Below, piece by piece: positions 44,094 to 53,049 of a stretch of DNA of 64,000 nucleotides. The notes under the pieces are model-generated. The model searched no databases, was not told the origin of the DNA, and saw nothing but the letters and a program-made list of their open reading frames with translations. Within the stretch, counting starts at the first letter, position 1; each line of letters starts with the position of its first letter. This stretch comes from Asanoa ishikariensis (GTDB lineage Bacteria > Actinomycetota > Actinomycetes > Mycobacteriales > Micromonosporaceae): assembly GCF_900107455.1 (NCBI RefSeq), contig NZ_FNQB01000001.1, positions 2,170,001 through 2,234,000 on the forward strand. Direction: 5' to 3'. The position numbers were made by a program, and so were the translations under genes.

Positions 44094-44953
44094 CGCGACA
44101 TCACCGCCGAGCCGAACGTCGCCGCGACGGCCTGGGCGAGGATGTCGCGTTTCGCTGGCCGTGGAGGTCTGGCGAGCACGTCCCATTCGGCGCGGCGCAG
44201 CGCGTAGAGCGTCGCCCGGCCGCCGGCGAGGTAGCCGGTGACCGCGAGCCGGCCCCAGCCGCGCAGTTGCCGCAGCAGGGGCAGGCCCTCGTCGAGCAGC
44301 GAGCCGGCCCGCTCGGCGTTGAAAGCCACCAGTTGGCGCACGGCCGGGGTGGCGCGTGGCGCGTCGAGGTCGGTGGGGCGCACGTCGAACCGGTCGAGGT
44401 CCGCCATCGGCAGGTAGATCCGGCCGTTGCGGCGGTCCTCGGCCACGTCCTGGCAGTGCTCGACGATCTGGAGCGCGGTGCACACCTTGTCGGACAGCTC
44501 TTCCCGCCGCGGCCCGGCTGCGCCGAAGACCCGCAGCACGATCCGGCCGACCGGGTCGGCCGACAGCCGGCAGTAGCCGACCAGGTCGTCGAACGTGCCG
44601 TACGCCGTCTGCTCCTGGTCCTGGAGGTTGGCCGCGACCAGATCGTGGAACGGCTTGGCGTCGAGCCCGCAGGTCAGCATCGTCGGGCGCAACCGTTGGA
44701 GCACCGGATGGCGTGGGGTGCCACCGCTGAACAAGGTGTCCAGGTCGGCGTCGAACTCGTGCAGCGCGGGGCGGCGGTCGCCGTGGCCCCGGTCGCCGAG
44801 GTCGTCGATCACCCGGGCCACGTCGTACACGGCGAGCAGGTGCTCCCGGTGACGGCGCGGGAGGATCCGCAGTGCCACCGGGAAGTTCTCGGCTTGCTCC
44901 TTGGCGCGCAGGTACGCGTCGCCGGCGCCGGCCGGGTCAGGGAGGGAGGTCAT
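44090..44953 (-). CDS. hpnC: Hydroxysqualene synthase HpnC
   Basis: HpnC converts presqualene diphosphate to hydroxysqualene. The 287-aa protein has YDVARVIDDLGDRG, YCRLSADPVGRIVL and the weaker second motif CQDVAEDRRNGRIYLP, as expected of HpnC relative to HpnD. It is the first gene of the hopanoid operon. ATG at 44953 has GGGAGG-poor upstream sequence, and an in-frame extension to 45043 exists. The 190-bp gap upstream (44954-45142) probably holds the operon promoter. Confidence 0.94.
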   Translation of the reverse strand: MTSLPDPAGAGDAYLRAKEQAENFPVALRILPRRHREHLLAVYDVARVIDDLGDRGHGDRRPALHEFDADLDTLFSGGTPRHPVLQRLRPTMLTCGLDAKPFHDLVAANLQDQEQTAYGTFDDLVGYCRLSADPVGRIVLRVFGAAGPRREELSDKVCTALQIVEHCQDVAEDRRNGRIYLPMADLDRFDVRPTDLDAPRATPAVRQLVAFNAERAGSLLDEGLPLLRQLRGWGRLAVTGYLAGGRATLYALRRAEWDVLARPPRPAKRDILAQAVAATFGSAVMSR

Positions 44954-45142
44954 GCCCGCAATGCTGCCTGGTCGCGTCACGACCCGGCGGGCGACCATGA
45001 CGGTCGCGACCTCGCTCGATTGCTCGCCCTGTATCGAGCCCATCTTTTGGTGCTGCCCCCTTCGTCCGCGGTGCCCAGGCCACGCGCGGCGACTGCCATC
45101 GATCAGGACTCGTATCGCCGGCTCGTGGGTCTGGTGCGCCGG

Positions 45143-47278
45143 TTAGCTCATATCTTTACGGACAGGTATGCCCTCTTCGCGGAAAACAGGCCAGAACGGT
45201 CCAAATTCCTCGCTTGATCTACTAAGCGCGCGTGCCCCGGGCGGATCCGACCGCTGGGACAGCTCGTCGATGACCACCACCATCGCGGTGGCGAGGCGAT
45301 GCGCGTCCGCACCGAGAGCGGGGTCGACGGTGACCCCGATGTCCAGGCACCGGTCCCAGCCGGTGATGCCGACGGCCAGCGGAGCGCCGGGCGCGAGCGG
45401 CACCACGGGGTGCACCCAGTGGACGGCCCCGCCGGCCAGCCGGTGCTCGCCGGTGGGGCCGACCATCGTGGAGACGATGCCCTCGAAGAACCGCTTCCCG
45501 TAAACCACCCGGGCAAACCACCGCTGCGCTGGTGGCGGCAGGACCCCGGTGGCGGTGCCGATGAGGAAGCTGGCGCCCATCGCGCGGGTGCCGGAGTGCA
45601 GCCGGCCGGTGCGCCGTCCGGTCTCCAGCAGGCGCTCGACCTCGTCGTCCGGGCCGAGCGGCAGGTCCATCAGCACCGCCGAGGTGACGGTGCCGGCCAA
45701 ACGGTCGCCGGGGCAGGGCAGGGTCAGCGGCACGCTCACCCGCACGTCGGTGGTGGCCGCCACGGTCGGCAGCACCCGCCGCAGCGCACCGGCGGTCGCC
45801 GCCAGCAGCACGTCGCCGACCTGCACACCGTGCGCCCTGGCCGTCTCGCGCACCACCGCGGTGGGCACGCGGGACATGCCGTAGTCGCGGTCCCGCGGCG
45901 CGCCCGACGGCAGCCGGCGCTTGGCCCGCCCGTCGCGGACGAGCTCGCCGATCCCGCCGGCCACGGCGCGGACGCGGGCGAACACGCCGAGCGTGGGCAG
46001 GTCTGCGGCCGGTGGTTCGAGCACCGGGTCGAACAGCCGGCTGGCCGAGACGACCGGGGCCGACCCGGCGGAGACCACGCGGTGCACGGTCAGCACCACG
46101 GCCACCTCGCCCGGCGTCACGCCGGTGACCGTCCAGCAGCGCCACAGTGGGCGGTCCCTGGGCAGCGGGGTGCGCTCCAGGCCGGCGACGAACGACGCCA
46201 GTGCGGCCGGCCCGCCCGGGCCGCCGTCCGGCCCGCTCAGGTCCCGGACCGGCAGGTGCCAGTCCCAGTCGAGGTCGCGCACGCGCACCCAGCGCGGCCG
46301 TCGCCAGAACGAGCCCTCGGCCACCTTGTGCCGGTACCGCGGCATGCGGTCGATGACGCCCTGGAACCTGGCCCGCAGGTCCGCCTGCACGGCCGGTCCG
46401 CTGCGGCCGTCGCGCAGCACGACCACGTCGGCGGCGTGCTGGGCGGCACCGCTGGTGGTCTCGGCGTTCAGGAAGAACGCGTCGGTCGGCGCCAGCCGCG
46501 GTCGCTTCTGGTTCGGCCTGTCGCTGACCAGCATCATCAGGCCGACGCACACCAGCGTGACCAGGGCGCCGCCGACGGCGTCCAGCACGTAGTGGTTGGC
46601 GGTGGCCATGATCACGAACGTCGTGAGCGAGACGTACAACAGGCAGAGCGCCTTCACCCACCAGCGGCCGCTGAAGATCGAGCTGACCACGATGGTCACC
46701 CAGACCGCCCACCCGACGTGCAGCGACGGCATGGCGGCCAGGTGGTTGGCGTCCGCGGTGTACGGCGAGCCCCATGAGCCGAACGTGCCGCCGTCGGTGA
46801 CGGTGTCGACGAAGCCCTCGCCGGGCAGCAGGCGGGGAGGCGCGGCCGGGTAGATCGCGAAGATCGAGATGGCGATCAGGTTGACCATGACGAACGTGCT
46901 GCGCGCCCAGCGGTACCAGGGCGACCGGGTCAGGTACAGGATGATCAACAGCCCGAACGAGCTGGCCACGTACCCGAACGCGTACTCGTAGTTGGCCACC
47001 ACCGACAGCGTGTCGTGCGACGTCAGCCATTGGTTGAGCGTGCGCTCGACGTCGATGTGCAGGAAGCGTTCGAGGTCGAGCAGGTCCCGGCCGTGCCCCA
47101 TGGCGATCGACTCGCGGAACATGCCGCCACCGCGCGAGATGCCGACGTAGAGCACCACCACAGCGGCCACGATCGCCAGCTCGCGCACCAACCTCGGCGG
47201 CGGGCGCAGGACGCGCACGTCAGCCACGCCGTCCGGGTCGGTCCACGCGGGCGGCTCAGGCCCCTTCCTCAGGTGCAC
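45143..47278 (-). CDS. PAP2-type phosphatase/transferase fused to a WS/DGAT-like domain
   Basis: A 711-aa two-part membrane protein. Residues ~30-250 hold about six membrane segments and a PAP2/inositolphosphotransferase-like active site: PSLHVGW at 184-190 and NHYVLDAV with H229 and D233. Residues ~262-700 resemble wax ester synthase/diacylglycerol acyltransferases: LAPTDAFFLNAET, LPRDRPLWRCW (377-379 PLW) and STMVGPTGE. The catalytic HHxxxDG is replaced by VHRVVSAG (H399-R400, A404), so classical acyl transfer is doubtful. The GTG at 47278 gives a basic cytoplasmic N-terminus. It lies directly upstream of and co-oriented with the hopanoid operon, so a role in a lipid of that pathway is conceivable. 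Confidence 0.85.
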   Translation of the reverse strand: MHLRKGPEPPAWTDPDGVADVRVLRPPPRLVRELAIVAAVVVLYVGISRGGGMFRESIAMGHGRDLLDLERFLHIDVERTLNQWLTSHDTLSVVANYEYAFGYVASSFGLLIILYLTRSPWYRWARSTFVMVNLIAISIFAIYPAAPPRLLPGEGFVDTVTDGGTFGSWGSPYTADANHLAAMPSLHVGWAVWVTIVVSSIFSGRWWVKALCLLYVSLTTFVIMATANHYVLDAVGGALVTLVCVGLMMLVSDRPNQKRPRLAPTDAFFLNAETTSGAAQHAADVVVLRDGRSGPAVQADLRARFQGVIDRMPRYRHKVAEGSFWRRPRWVRVRDLDWDWHLPVRDLSGPDGGPGGPAALASFVAGLERTPLPRDRPLWRCWTVTGVTPGEVAVVLTVHRVVSAGSAPVVSASRLFDPVLEPPAADLPTLGVFARVRAVAGGIGELVRDGRAKRRLPSGAPRDRDYGMSRVPTAVVRETARAHGVQVGDVLLAATAGALRRVLPTVAATTDVRVSVPLTLPCPGDRLAGTVTSAVLMDLPLGPDDEVERLLETGRRTGRLHSGTRAMGASFLIGTATGVLPPPAQRWFARVVYGKRFFEGIVSTMVGPTGEHRLAGGAVHWVHPVVPLAPGAPLAVGITGWDRCLDIGVTVDPALGADAHRLATAMVVVIDELSQRSDPPGARALSRSSEEFGPFWPVFREEGIPVRKDMS

Positions 47279-47348
47279 GCTTCCAGGTTGCGTCGCCGCC
47301 CCCGTTTCCCGTGCGGAAACGCCAAGCTCGGCTCGTGCTTCCGCTGGA

Positions 47349-48311
47349 TCAGTGGCTCGTCTGGGGCTTCGGGGGGCCGTGGGACCGGCCGGACCGCACC
47401 CCGGACTGTTCGTCCTCGTCGTCCCGCACGCTCGGGGAGTGCGCGAGACCGATCGCTCCCGCCGATATCAACACGGCCGCGATGACGAGCGCTGTGAGCT
47501 GCGTCGCAGTGTCGGGAAGTGTGACGTTGAACGCGAAGATGCCGATCAGGTAGCTCGCCACCGGATTCGTGATGTTCATCGCGGCGACCGCCGGAGGGAG
47601 CGAACCGGCCGCGAACGCACCCTGTTCGAGCAGCAGGCCGGTGATCGTCGAGACGGCCAGCGCGTACCCCGGCCAGTCGGTCGCGGTGGCGGCGATGCCC
47701 CGGCTGACCAGGTCCTCGACGGTCAGGCTGAGCGCCAGCGCGCTGTACGCGAAGCAGAGGCCCGCCGCGATCGCGATCAGGAAGGAGTGCACCGCGGGCC
47801 GGCGGCCGGTGGCGGCGCCGATGATCAGCACCACCGCGACGGCCGTGATGAGGCCGGCCAGGATCGCCCAGCCGCGGTTGGCCTGGTCGGCCCGGGGTGC
47901 GACGCCCCGGACGCTGAGGAACAGCGCCAGCCCGCCGCAGATCAGCGCGGCCGACACCAGGTCGCGCCAGTCCGGCCGGCGGTGCCGCAGCGAAAGGGAC
48001 AGCGGCAGCGCGAACAGCAGTTGGGTGACGAGCAGCGGCTGGACCAGCGCGACCGAGCCGAAGTGCAGCGCGACGGCCTGGGCGCCGAAGCCGAGCAGGT
48101 TGGCGCACCAGCCGATCAACCAGAGCGGTTGGCGGAACAGCTTCCGGATCAGCCGGAGCAGCGAGATCACGACCACGCCGTGCTTGGGGGTGTCGGCCTC
48201 GCCGGGGTGGGCCGGTGCGTAGTCGGACTGGCGTGCCGCGTGTTGTTGGAGAGCGGCCGAGGTGCCGAAGAGGAATGCCCCGAACACCGCGAAAGTTACC
48301 GCCCAGACCAC
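47349..48311 (-). CDS. DMT-superfamily (EamA-like) transporter
   Basis: A 320-aa integral membrane protein with about ten hydrophobic segments. It begins MVWAVTFAVFGAFLFGTSAA and contains a duplicated layout, including ALHFGSVALVQPLLVTQLLF, where one half ends, and AAMNITNPVASYLIGIF in the other half. This matches the DMT family of small-metabolite transporters. A hydrophilic, acidic C-terminal tail of ~30 residues follows. It sits 70 bp upstream of the PAP2-WS/DGAT gene and downstream of an SDR gene, all on the minus strand. Substrate unknown. Confidence 0.88.
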   Translation of the reverse strand: MVWAVTFAVFGAFLFGTSAALQQHAARQSDYAPAHPGEADTPKHGVVVISLLRLIRKLFRQPLWLIGWCANLLGFGAQAVALHFGSVALVQPLLVTQLLFALPLSLSLRHRRPDWRDLVSAALICGGLALFLSVRGVAPRADQANRGWAILAGLITAVAVVLIIGAATGRRPAVHSFLIAIAAGLCFAYSALALSLTVEDLVSRGIAATATDWPGYALAVSTITGLLLEQGAFAAGSLPPAVAAMNITNPVASYLIGIFAFNVTLPDTATQLTALVIAAVLISAGAIGLAHSPSVRDDEDEQSGVRSGRSHGPPKPQTSH

Positions 48312-48394
48312 ACTTGATCCCTACGTCCTCTGCACCGACTTTCTCCGTACCGGTTCCTAGGTCGAGCTTCGCACAGCATCGACCGATGGCCGGC

Positions 48395-49153
48395 CTAACT
48401 GCCGCCGAACCGGCTGGCCAGGGCCCGGTACGCGCCGGGCAGGGTGTTTCGGACAGCCACCGGCAGCCGGAGCCAGGCGGGCCGGTAGAGCTCCGCGCCG
48501 CCGGCCATGATCAGCCCGACGAGGTCCCGGCCGACCGGCCCCGGGTCGAGTGGTGCCGGTCGCTGCCGGCCGTAGGGGCGGCCCCGGCGCTCGAAGAACC
48601 GGGTGTTCACCACACCGGGCACGAGCACACCGACGTCCACGCCGGTGCCCTTCAGCTCCAGCCGCAGGCTCTCGGCGAAGCCGTCCAGGCCGGCCTTGGT
48701 CGCCGCGTAGACCGCCTCGCCGGCGACGCCGGTGCGGCCGGCGATCGACGTGACGTAGGCGAGGTAGCCGGTGCTCCGCTGCCGCATGCCCGGCAGCAGC
48801 GTCCGGGTCAGCGCGATGGGTGCGGCCAGGTTGAGCACGAGCAGCCGGTCGCGGTCGGCGTCGGTCATCTCCTCGAACGGGCCGGCCCAGCCGGAGCCGG
48901 CGCTGGCGACGAGGATGTCGACCCGACCGGTGCGGTCCAGCGCCCCGCGGCCCAGCCGTTCCGCCTCGCCGGGGATGCTCAGGTCGGCGACCAGCGCGTG
49001 CCCGTCGAGCCGGGCGGCCAACGCCTCCACGGCCGGCCGGTCGCGGCCGTGGACGATGACGTTGGCGCCCTCGGCGGCGAGGGCGAGCGCGGTGGCCCGC
49101 CCGATGCCCGAGGACGCGCCGGTGACCAGGGCGACCGCACCTGAAATCCGCAT
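48395..49153 (-). CDS. Short-chain dehydrogenase/reductase
   Basis: An NAD(P)-dependent oxidoreductase of 252 aa with the classical Rossmann motif VTGASSGIGRATALALA (TGxxxGxG), LVASAGSGWAG (NAG-like, with Ala-Ser before the Ala-Gly), the catalytic Ser in YVTSIAG and the YxxxK motif (VYAATKAGLDG). ATG at 49153 has GGGG upstream; a GTG three bases earlier is possible. It is divergent from the FAD oxidoreductase and 83 bp upstream of the DMT gene. Substrate unknown. Confidence 0.93.
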   Translation of the reverse strand: MRISGAVALVTGASSGIGRATALALAAEGANVIVHGRDRPAVEALAARLDGHALVADLSIPGEAERLGRGALDRTGRVDILVASAGSGWAGPFEEMTDADRDRLLVLNLAAPIALTRTLLPGMRQRSTGYLAYVTSIAGRTGVAGEAVYAATKAGLDGFAESLRLELKGTGVDVGVLVPGVVNTRFFERRGRPYGRQRPAPLDPGPVGRDLVGLIMAGGAELYRPAWLRLPVAVRNTLPGAYRALASRFGGS

Positions 49154-49263
49154 CACCCCATCTTCGGGTACGACCGTCCACGACGGACGGAAACGCTGCG
49201 CGGCCAGTCGCGCGCCGGTAAGCTGCCGTTGCGTCGATTGAACGCGTCGATCCAGGGAGGCCG

Positions 49264-50502
49264 ATGCCCGCCAGTCTGCCCGCGTCCGCGGACGTGGTGA
49301 TCGTCGGCGGCGGCCTCGCCGGCCTTGCCGCCGCGCGCCGGCTCGACCGTGCGGGCCTGGACTGGGTGCTGGTGGAGGCGGCCGACCGGCTCGGCGGACG
49401 GGTCGCCACCGACGAGGTCGACGGCTACCGGCTCGACCGCGGCTTCCAGGTGCTCAACACCGCCTATCCGAGGCTGTCCGCGCTCGTCGACCTGGCCGCC
49501 CTCGACCTGTGCCCGTTCACACCCGGCGTGCTGGTCCGGCGCGGTCCGGACCTGGTGCGGCTGGCGGCGTCGCTGCGCCCCGGCGTGCTCGGCGCGTCGC
49601 TGGGCGCGGCCAGCCGGCTCGGCTCCCGCCTCGACCTGGTGCGGTTCGCGGCCCTGGTGGCCCGCTACGCCTCGCTGCCGCCGGCAAGGTTGCTCGACGC
49701 GCCGGAGACCACCGCCGAGGCGGCGCTGCGCCAGGCCGGCCTCTCCCACGCGTTCATCGAGGAGCTGGCCCGGCCGTTCCTGTCCGGAGTGCTCGCGGAT
49801 CGCTCGCTGGAGACCTCCAGCCACGTCCTGGCGATGATCATCCGTTCGTTCGCCCGAGGCCGCATCGCGGTGCCCGCGACCGGGATGGCCGCCCTGCCCG
49901 CCGCCGTGGCCGCGCCGCTCCCTGCCGGACGGCTGCATCACGGCACGCCGGTCGGCGCGGTGGCACCGGGCAGCGTGTCGCTCGTGGACGGTCCGGTCGT
50001 GCGCTGCCGCGCCGTGCTGGTCGCCGCCGCGACCACCCTGCTGCCGGCCGTGCCGATGCCCCGGATGCACGCGCTGACCACCTACTACCACTCCAGCGCC
50101 GACGCACCCCTGTCCGAGCCGACCCTGCTGCTCGACGGCGACCGCCGCGAGATCGTGGCCAACACGGTGGTGGTGTCCGCGGCGGCGCCGGGCTACGCAC
50201 CGCCCGGGCGGGCGCTGGTCGCCACCTCGGTGGTCGGGCCGAGCGCCCCGCCCGAACCGGTGGTCCGCGCCGAGCTGGCCCGTCTCTACGGCGTCGCGGT
50301 CGACGACTGGGAGCACCTGCGGACCGTGTCGATCCCGGCCGCACTGCCGGCCGCGCCACCGCCGCAGGGCCGGCTCCGCGCGCCGGTGGCCCTCGGCGAC
50401 GGCCTGTTCGTGGCCGGCGACCACCGCGACAGCCCGTCCATCCAGGGCGCCCTGGCCAGCGGCTGGCGCGCCGCCGGCGCCATCGTCGCGTCCCTGCGCT
50501 AG
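49264..50502 (+). CDS. FAD-dependent amine-oxidase-like oxidoreductase
   Basis: A 412-aa flavoprotein. The N-terminal VVIVGGGLAGLAAARRLDRA with EAADRLGGRV binds FAD, and GLFVAGDHRDSPSIQGALAS near the C-terminus is the second FAD motif. The fold resembles protoporphyrinogen oxidase, phytoene desaturase and monoamine oxidases. A substrate cannot be inferred. ATG at 49264 has GGGAGG upstream. Its TAG stop overlaps by 4 bp with the stop of the convergent STAND gene (CTAG). Confidence 0.9.
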   Translation: MPASLPASADVVIVGGGLAGLAAARRLDRAGLDWVLVEAADRLGGRVATDEVDGYRLDRGFQVLNTAYPRLSALVDLAALDLCPFTPGVLVRRGPDLVRLAASLRPGVLGASLGAASRLGSRLDLVRFAALVARYASLPPARLLDAPETTAEAALRQAGLSHAFIEELARPFLSGVLADRSLETSSHVLAMIIRSFARGRIAVPATGMAALPAAVAAPLPAGRLHHGTPVGAVAPGSVSLVDGPVVRCRAVLVAAATTLLPAVPMPRMHALTTYYHSSADAPLSEPTLLLDGDRREIVANTVVVSAAAPGYAPPGRALVATSVVGPSAPPEPVVRAELARLYGVAVDDWEHLRTVSIPAALPAAPPPQGRLRAPVALGDGLFVAGDHRDSPSIQGALASGWRAAGAIVASLR

Positions 50503-53045
50503 GTCGCCAGCGCGATCGCCCGATCGACTCCGAGCGCCTCGCCGGCCCGCCAGGCCGCGTCGTAGCGGTCGCCGCCCAGCTCGGCCCGCGCGGCCGCCGG
50601 GTCCAACCCCATCGGCGGCCAGGACGGCGTGAACGCCCGCATCCACATCTCGTTGGAGGGGGTACGCAGGGCCTGCGCGGCGGCAGCCAGCCGGACTGCG
50701 GCGGTCAGGTCGCCGTCGCGGCTGTCGATGTCGCCCAGTGCCCCGAGGAAGGTGCTGAGCGCGGCCTCGTCGCCGGCATCGGCCGCCAGCCCGAGCCCGT
50801 CGACCAGGTGCTGGCGGGCGTCGATGGGATCGCCTGCGGCGTTCGCGCACAGTGCCCACGTGTAGTGGGCGATGAGCGCGGTGAACTGCTGCTGCCCCCG
50901 GCTCGCCAGGTCGAGCGCGACGCGCACGTTGTCCCAGGCCTCCTCCGCCTCGCCGGCTTCGAGCGCGAGCAGCGCGAGCCGGCTGTGTACCAGGCTGTTC
51001 TGCCACCCTTCGCCCGCCGTGATCGACAGCTCGCCGGCCTCGATCAGATAGCGGCGCGCCCGCTCCCGCTCGCCTTGCTGCGCGAGGAACTGGCCGTAGG
51101 TGCCCAGTACGACGGTGAGGGTGGCGTCGTCGCCGCCCGCGCGCACCACCGCCAGGGCGCGGCTCAGCAGCTCCTCGGCCCGCTCGGGCAGACCGGAGAC
51201 GATCGCCGTGCCGCCGACGGCCAGCAACGCCCGGCCGAGGCCCCAATGGCTCAGCAGGTGCTGCCGGTCGAGGATCCGCGTCAGGTGCCGGCCGGCCTCG
51301 TCGACGTGCCCGCGCCGCCACCAGAACGTCCAGGTGTCCCACAGCAGGCGCAGACTGGAGCCCGGGTCGTCCTGGTCGAGGAACCAGTCCACCGCGGCGT
51401 CGAGGTTGTCGTGCTCCCGCTCCAGACGGTGCAGCCAGCCCGTCCCGTCCGCCCGGTTGAGGTGCGCCTGCGCCTCCTGCCCCAGCCGCAGGTAGTGGTC
51501 CGCGTGCACCTGGTGCGCGGCCGTCCAGTCGGCTCCGGCCCGCAGCCGCTCCAGCGCGTACCCCCGGATCGTGTCGAGCATCGAGAACCGCGGCTGACCG
51601 TCGGGGGTGGTGTCCCGCCGGACGAGCGTGGACTCGATCAACGCCTCCAGCAGGTCCAGCACGTCGCCATCCGGGCGGGTGACCGCTTCAGCGGCTTCGA
51701 GGTCCCAGCCGCCGGCGAACACGGCCAACCGGTCGAACATCGCCCGCTCGTCGGCGCGCAGCAGGCGGTAGCTCCAGGTGATGGTGGCGCGCAGCGTGCG
51801 CTGCCGGTCGGGCAGGTCGCGGGGGCCACCGGTGAGCAGGCCGAGCTCGTCGCCGAGATGCTCCACGATGGCGGCCGGCGGCAGCACCCGCACCTTCGCC
51901 GCGGCCAGCACGATGGCCAGTGGCAGCCCGGCCAACCGGCGGCTGATCTCGACCACGGCGTCGAGGTTGTCCGGGGTCAGCGTGAAGCCGGGTGACGAGG
52001 CGCGGGCGGTCTCGACGAAGAGCCGCACGGCCGCCGAGCTCGCGGCGACGGCCGCCGGGTCGGTGGAGTCGATCGGGCCGGACAGCGGCGGCACCGGGTA
52101 CACCTGTTCCTCGCCCAGCCGCAGCGACGACCGGCTGGTGACCAGCGCGGTCACCTGGGGCGCCGTGCGCAGCAGCTCGGCGATCACCGGCGCGGCGTCG
52201 GCGAGCTGTTCGAAGTTGTCGATCACCAGCAGCAGGTGCTTGGTGCGCAGCCAGGACCCGACGTCGGTGGCGGCCGGCGTGGCACCGGACGTGCGCACGC
52301 CGAGCCCGCGCGCGAGCGCCTCACCGACCAGGTCCGGCGACCGGGCCGCGGACAGGTCGACGAAGCGCGCACCGTCCCGGAACCGGTCCGCCGCCCGCCC
52401 GGCCGCTGCCACCGCGAGCCGGGTCTTGCCGATCCCACCGGTGCCGGTGAGGGTGACCAGCGGGACGGTCTCGTCGGTCAGCAACGCCTCGAGCGCGGCC
52501 AGGTCGTCGTCGCGGCCGACGAGCGCGGTCCGGAACGCGGGCAGCCGCCCGGCGGTCGGCTGCGCCGGCGGGCGCGCGGCCCGTTCGAAACGCGCGGAGA
52601 GCAGCCCGGCGAGGTCGTGCTCGACCTTCTCGCGCAGTTCGGCGGCCGTCCGGAAACGGCGGTAGGAGACGGCATCGGACCCGATCGCGTCGAGCATGGC
52701 CGTCAGCCGGGGGTCGCGGTGGTCCGCCGGCTCCCGGACGTAGATCAGCCGGGGGAGCGCCTCGGCCAATCCGAGCTCGTCCTCGAGTCCGGAGATCCGT
52801 TCGCCGGGTGCGATCCAGCCGTAGCTCTCGCCGTACACGCCGACGAAGATCTGGCTCTGCTCCACGTACGCGCGGTACAGGTCGCGGGGCGGGTGGGGTC
52901 GGGCACCCTGCTCGAACATCACCGGGACCAGCCGCATCCGGTCCACCGCGTCCCGGACGGCGACCCGTTCGGCCGCCAGCTCGTCCAGTGTGGAGCTGAT
53001 GAACACCCGGACCCGCTGGTCGGGGGTGAGGATCGTCGGCCGCAC
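50499..53045 (-). CDS. DUF4062-NTPase-TPR (STAND) protein, downstream copy
   Basis: An 848-aa multidomain protein. Residues ~8-160 form a DUF4062 domain (VRVFISSTLDELAAER, FVGVYGESYGWIAP). Residues ~175-450 form a predicted signal-transduction NTPase, with Walker A GTGGIGKT at 201-208 and Walker B LLLVIDNFEQL. Helical TPR-like repeats fill ~480-848 (ALLAVGGTAIVSGLPERAEEL). STAND NTPases act as switches in regulation or defence. The GTG at 53045 begins 4 bp after the upstream paralogue's stop, so they are one operon. Its stop overlaps a convergent gene by 4 bp. Confidence 0.9.
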   Translation of the reverse strand: MRPTILTPDQRVRVFISSTLDELAAERVAVRDAVDRMRLVPVMFEQGARPHPPRDLYRAYVEQSQIFVGVYGESYGWIAPGERISGLEDELGLAEALPRLIYVREPADHRDPRLTAMLDAIGSDAVSYRRFRTAAELREKVEHDLAGLLSARFERAARPPAQPTAGRLPAFRTALVGRDDDLAALEALLTDETVPLVTLTGTGGIGKTRLAVAAAGRAADRFRDGARFVDLSAARSPDLVGEALARGLGVRTSGATPAATDVGSWLRTKHLLLVIDNFEQLADAAPVIAELLRTAPQVTALVTSRSSLRLGEEQVYPVPPLSGPIDSTDPAAVAASSAAVRLFVETARASSPGFTLTPDNLDAVVEISRRLAGLPLAIVLAAAKVRVLPPAAIVEHLGDELGLLTGGPRDLPDRQRTLRATITWSYRLLRADERAMFDRLAVFAGGWDLEAAEAVTRPDGDVLDLLEALIESTLVRRDTTPDGQPRFSMLDTIRGYALERLRAGADWTAAHQVHADHYLRLGQEAQAHLNRADGTGWLHRLEREHDNLDAAVDWFLDQDDPGSSLRLLWDTWTFWWRRGHVDEAGRHLTRILDRQHLLSHWGLGRALLAVGGTAIVSGLPERAEELLSRALAVVRAGGDDATLTVVLGTYGQFLAQQGERERARRYLIEAGELSITAGEGWQNSLVHSRLALLALEAGEAEEAWDNVRVALDLASRGQQQFTALIAHYTWALCANAAGDPIDARQHLVDGLGLAADAGDEAALSTFLGALGDIDSRDGDLTAAVRLAAAAQALRTPSNEMWMRAFTPSWPPMGLDPAAARAELGGDRYDAAWRAGEALGVDRAIALAT

Positions 53046-53049
53046 CGGG

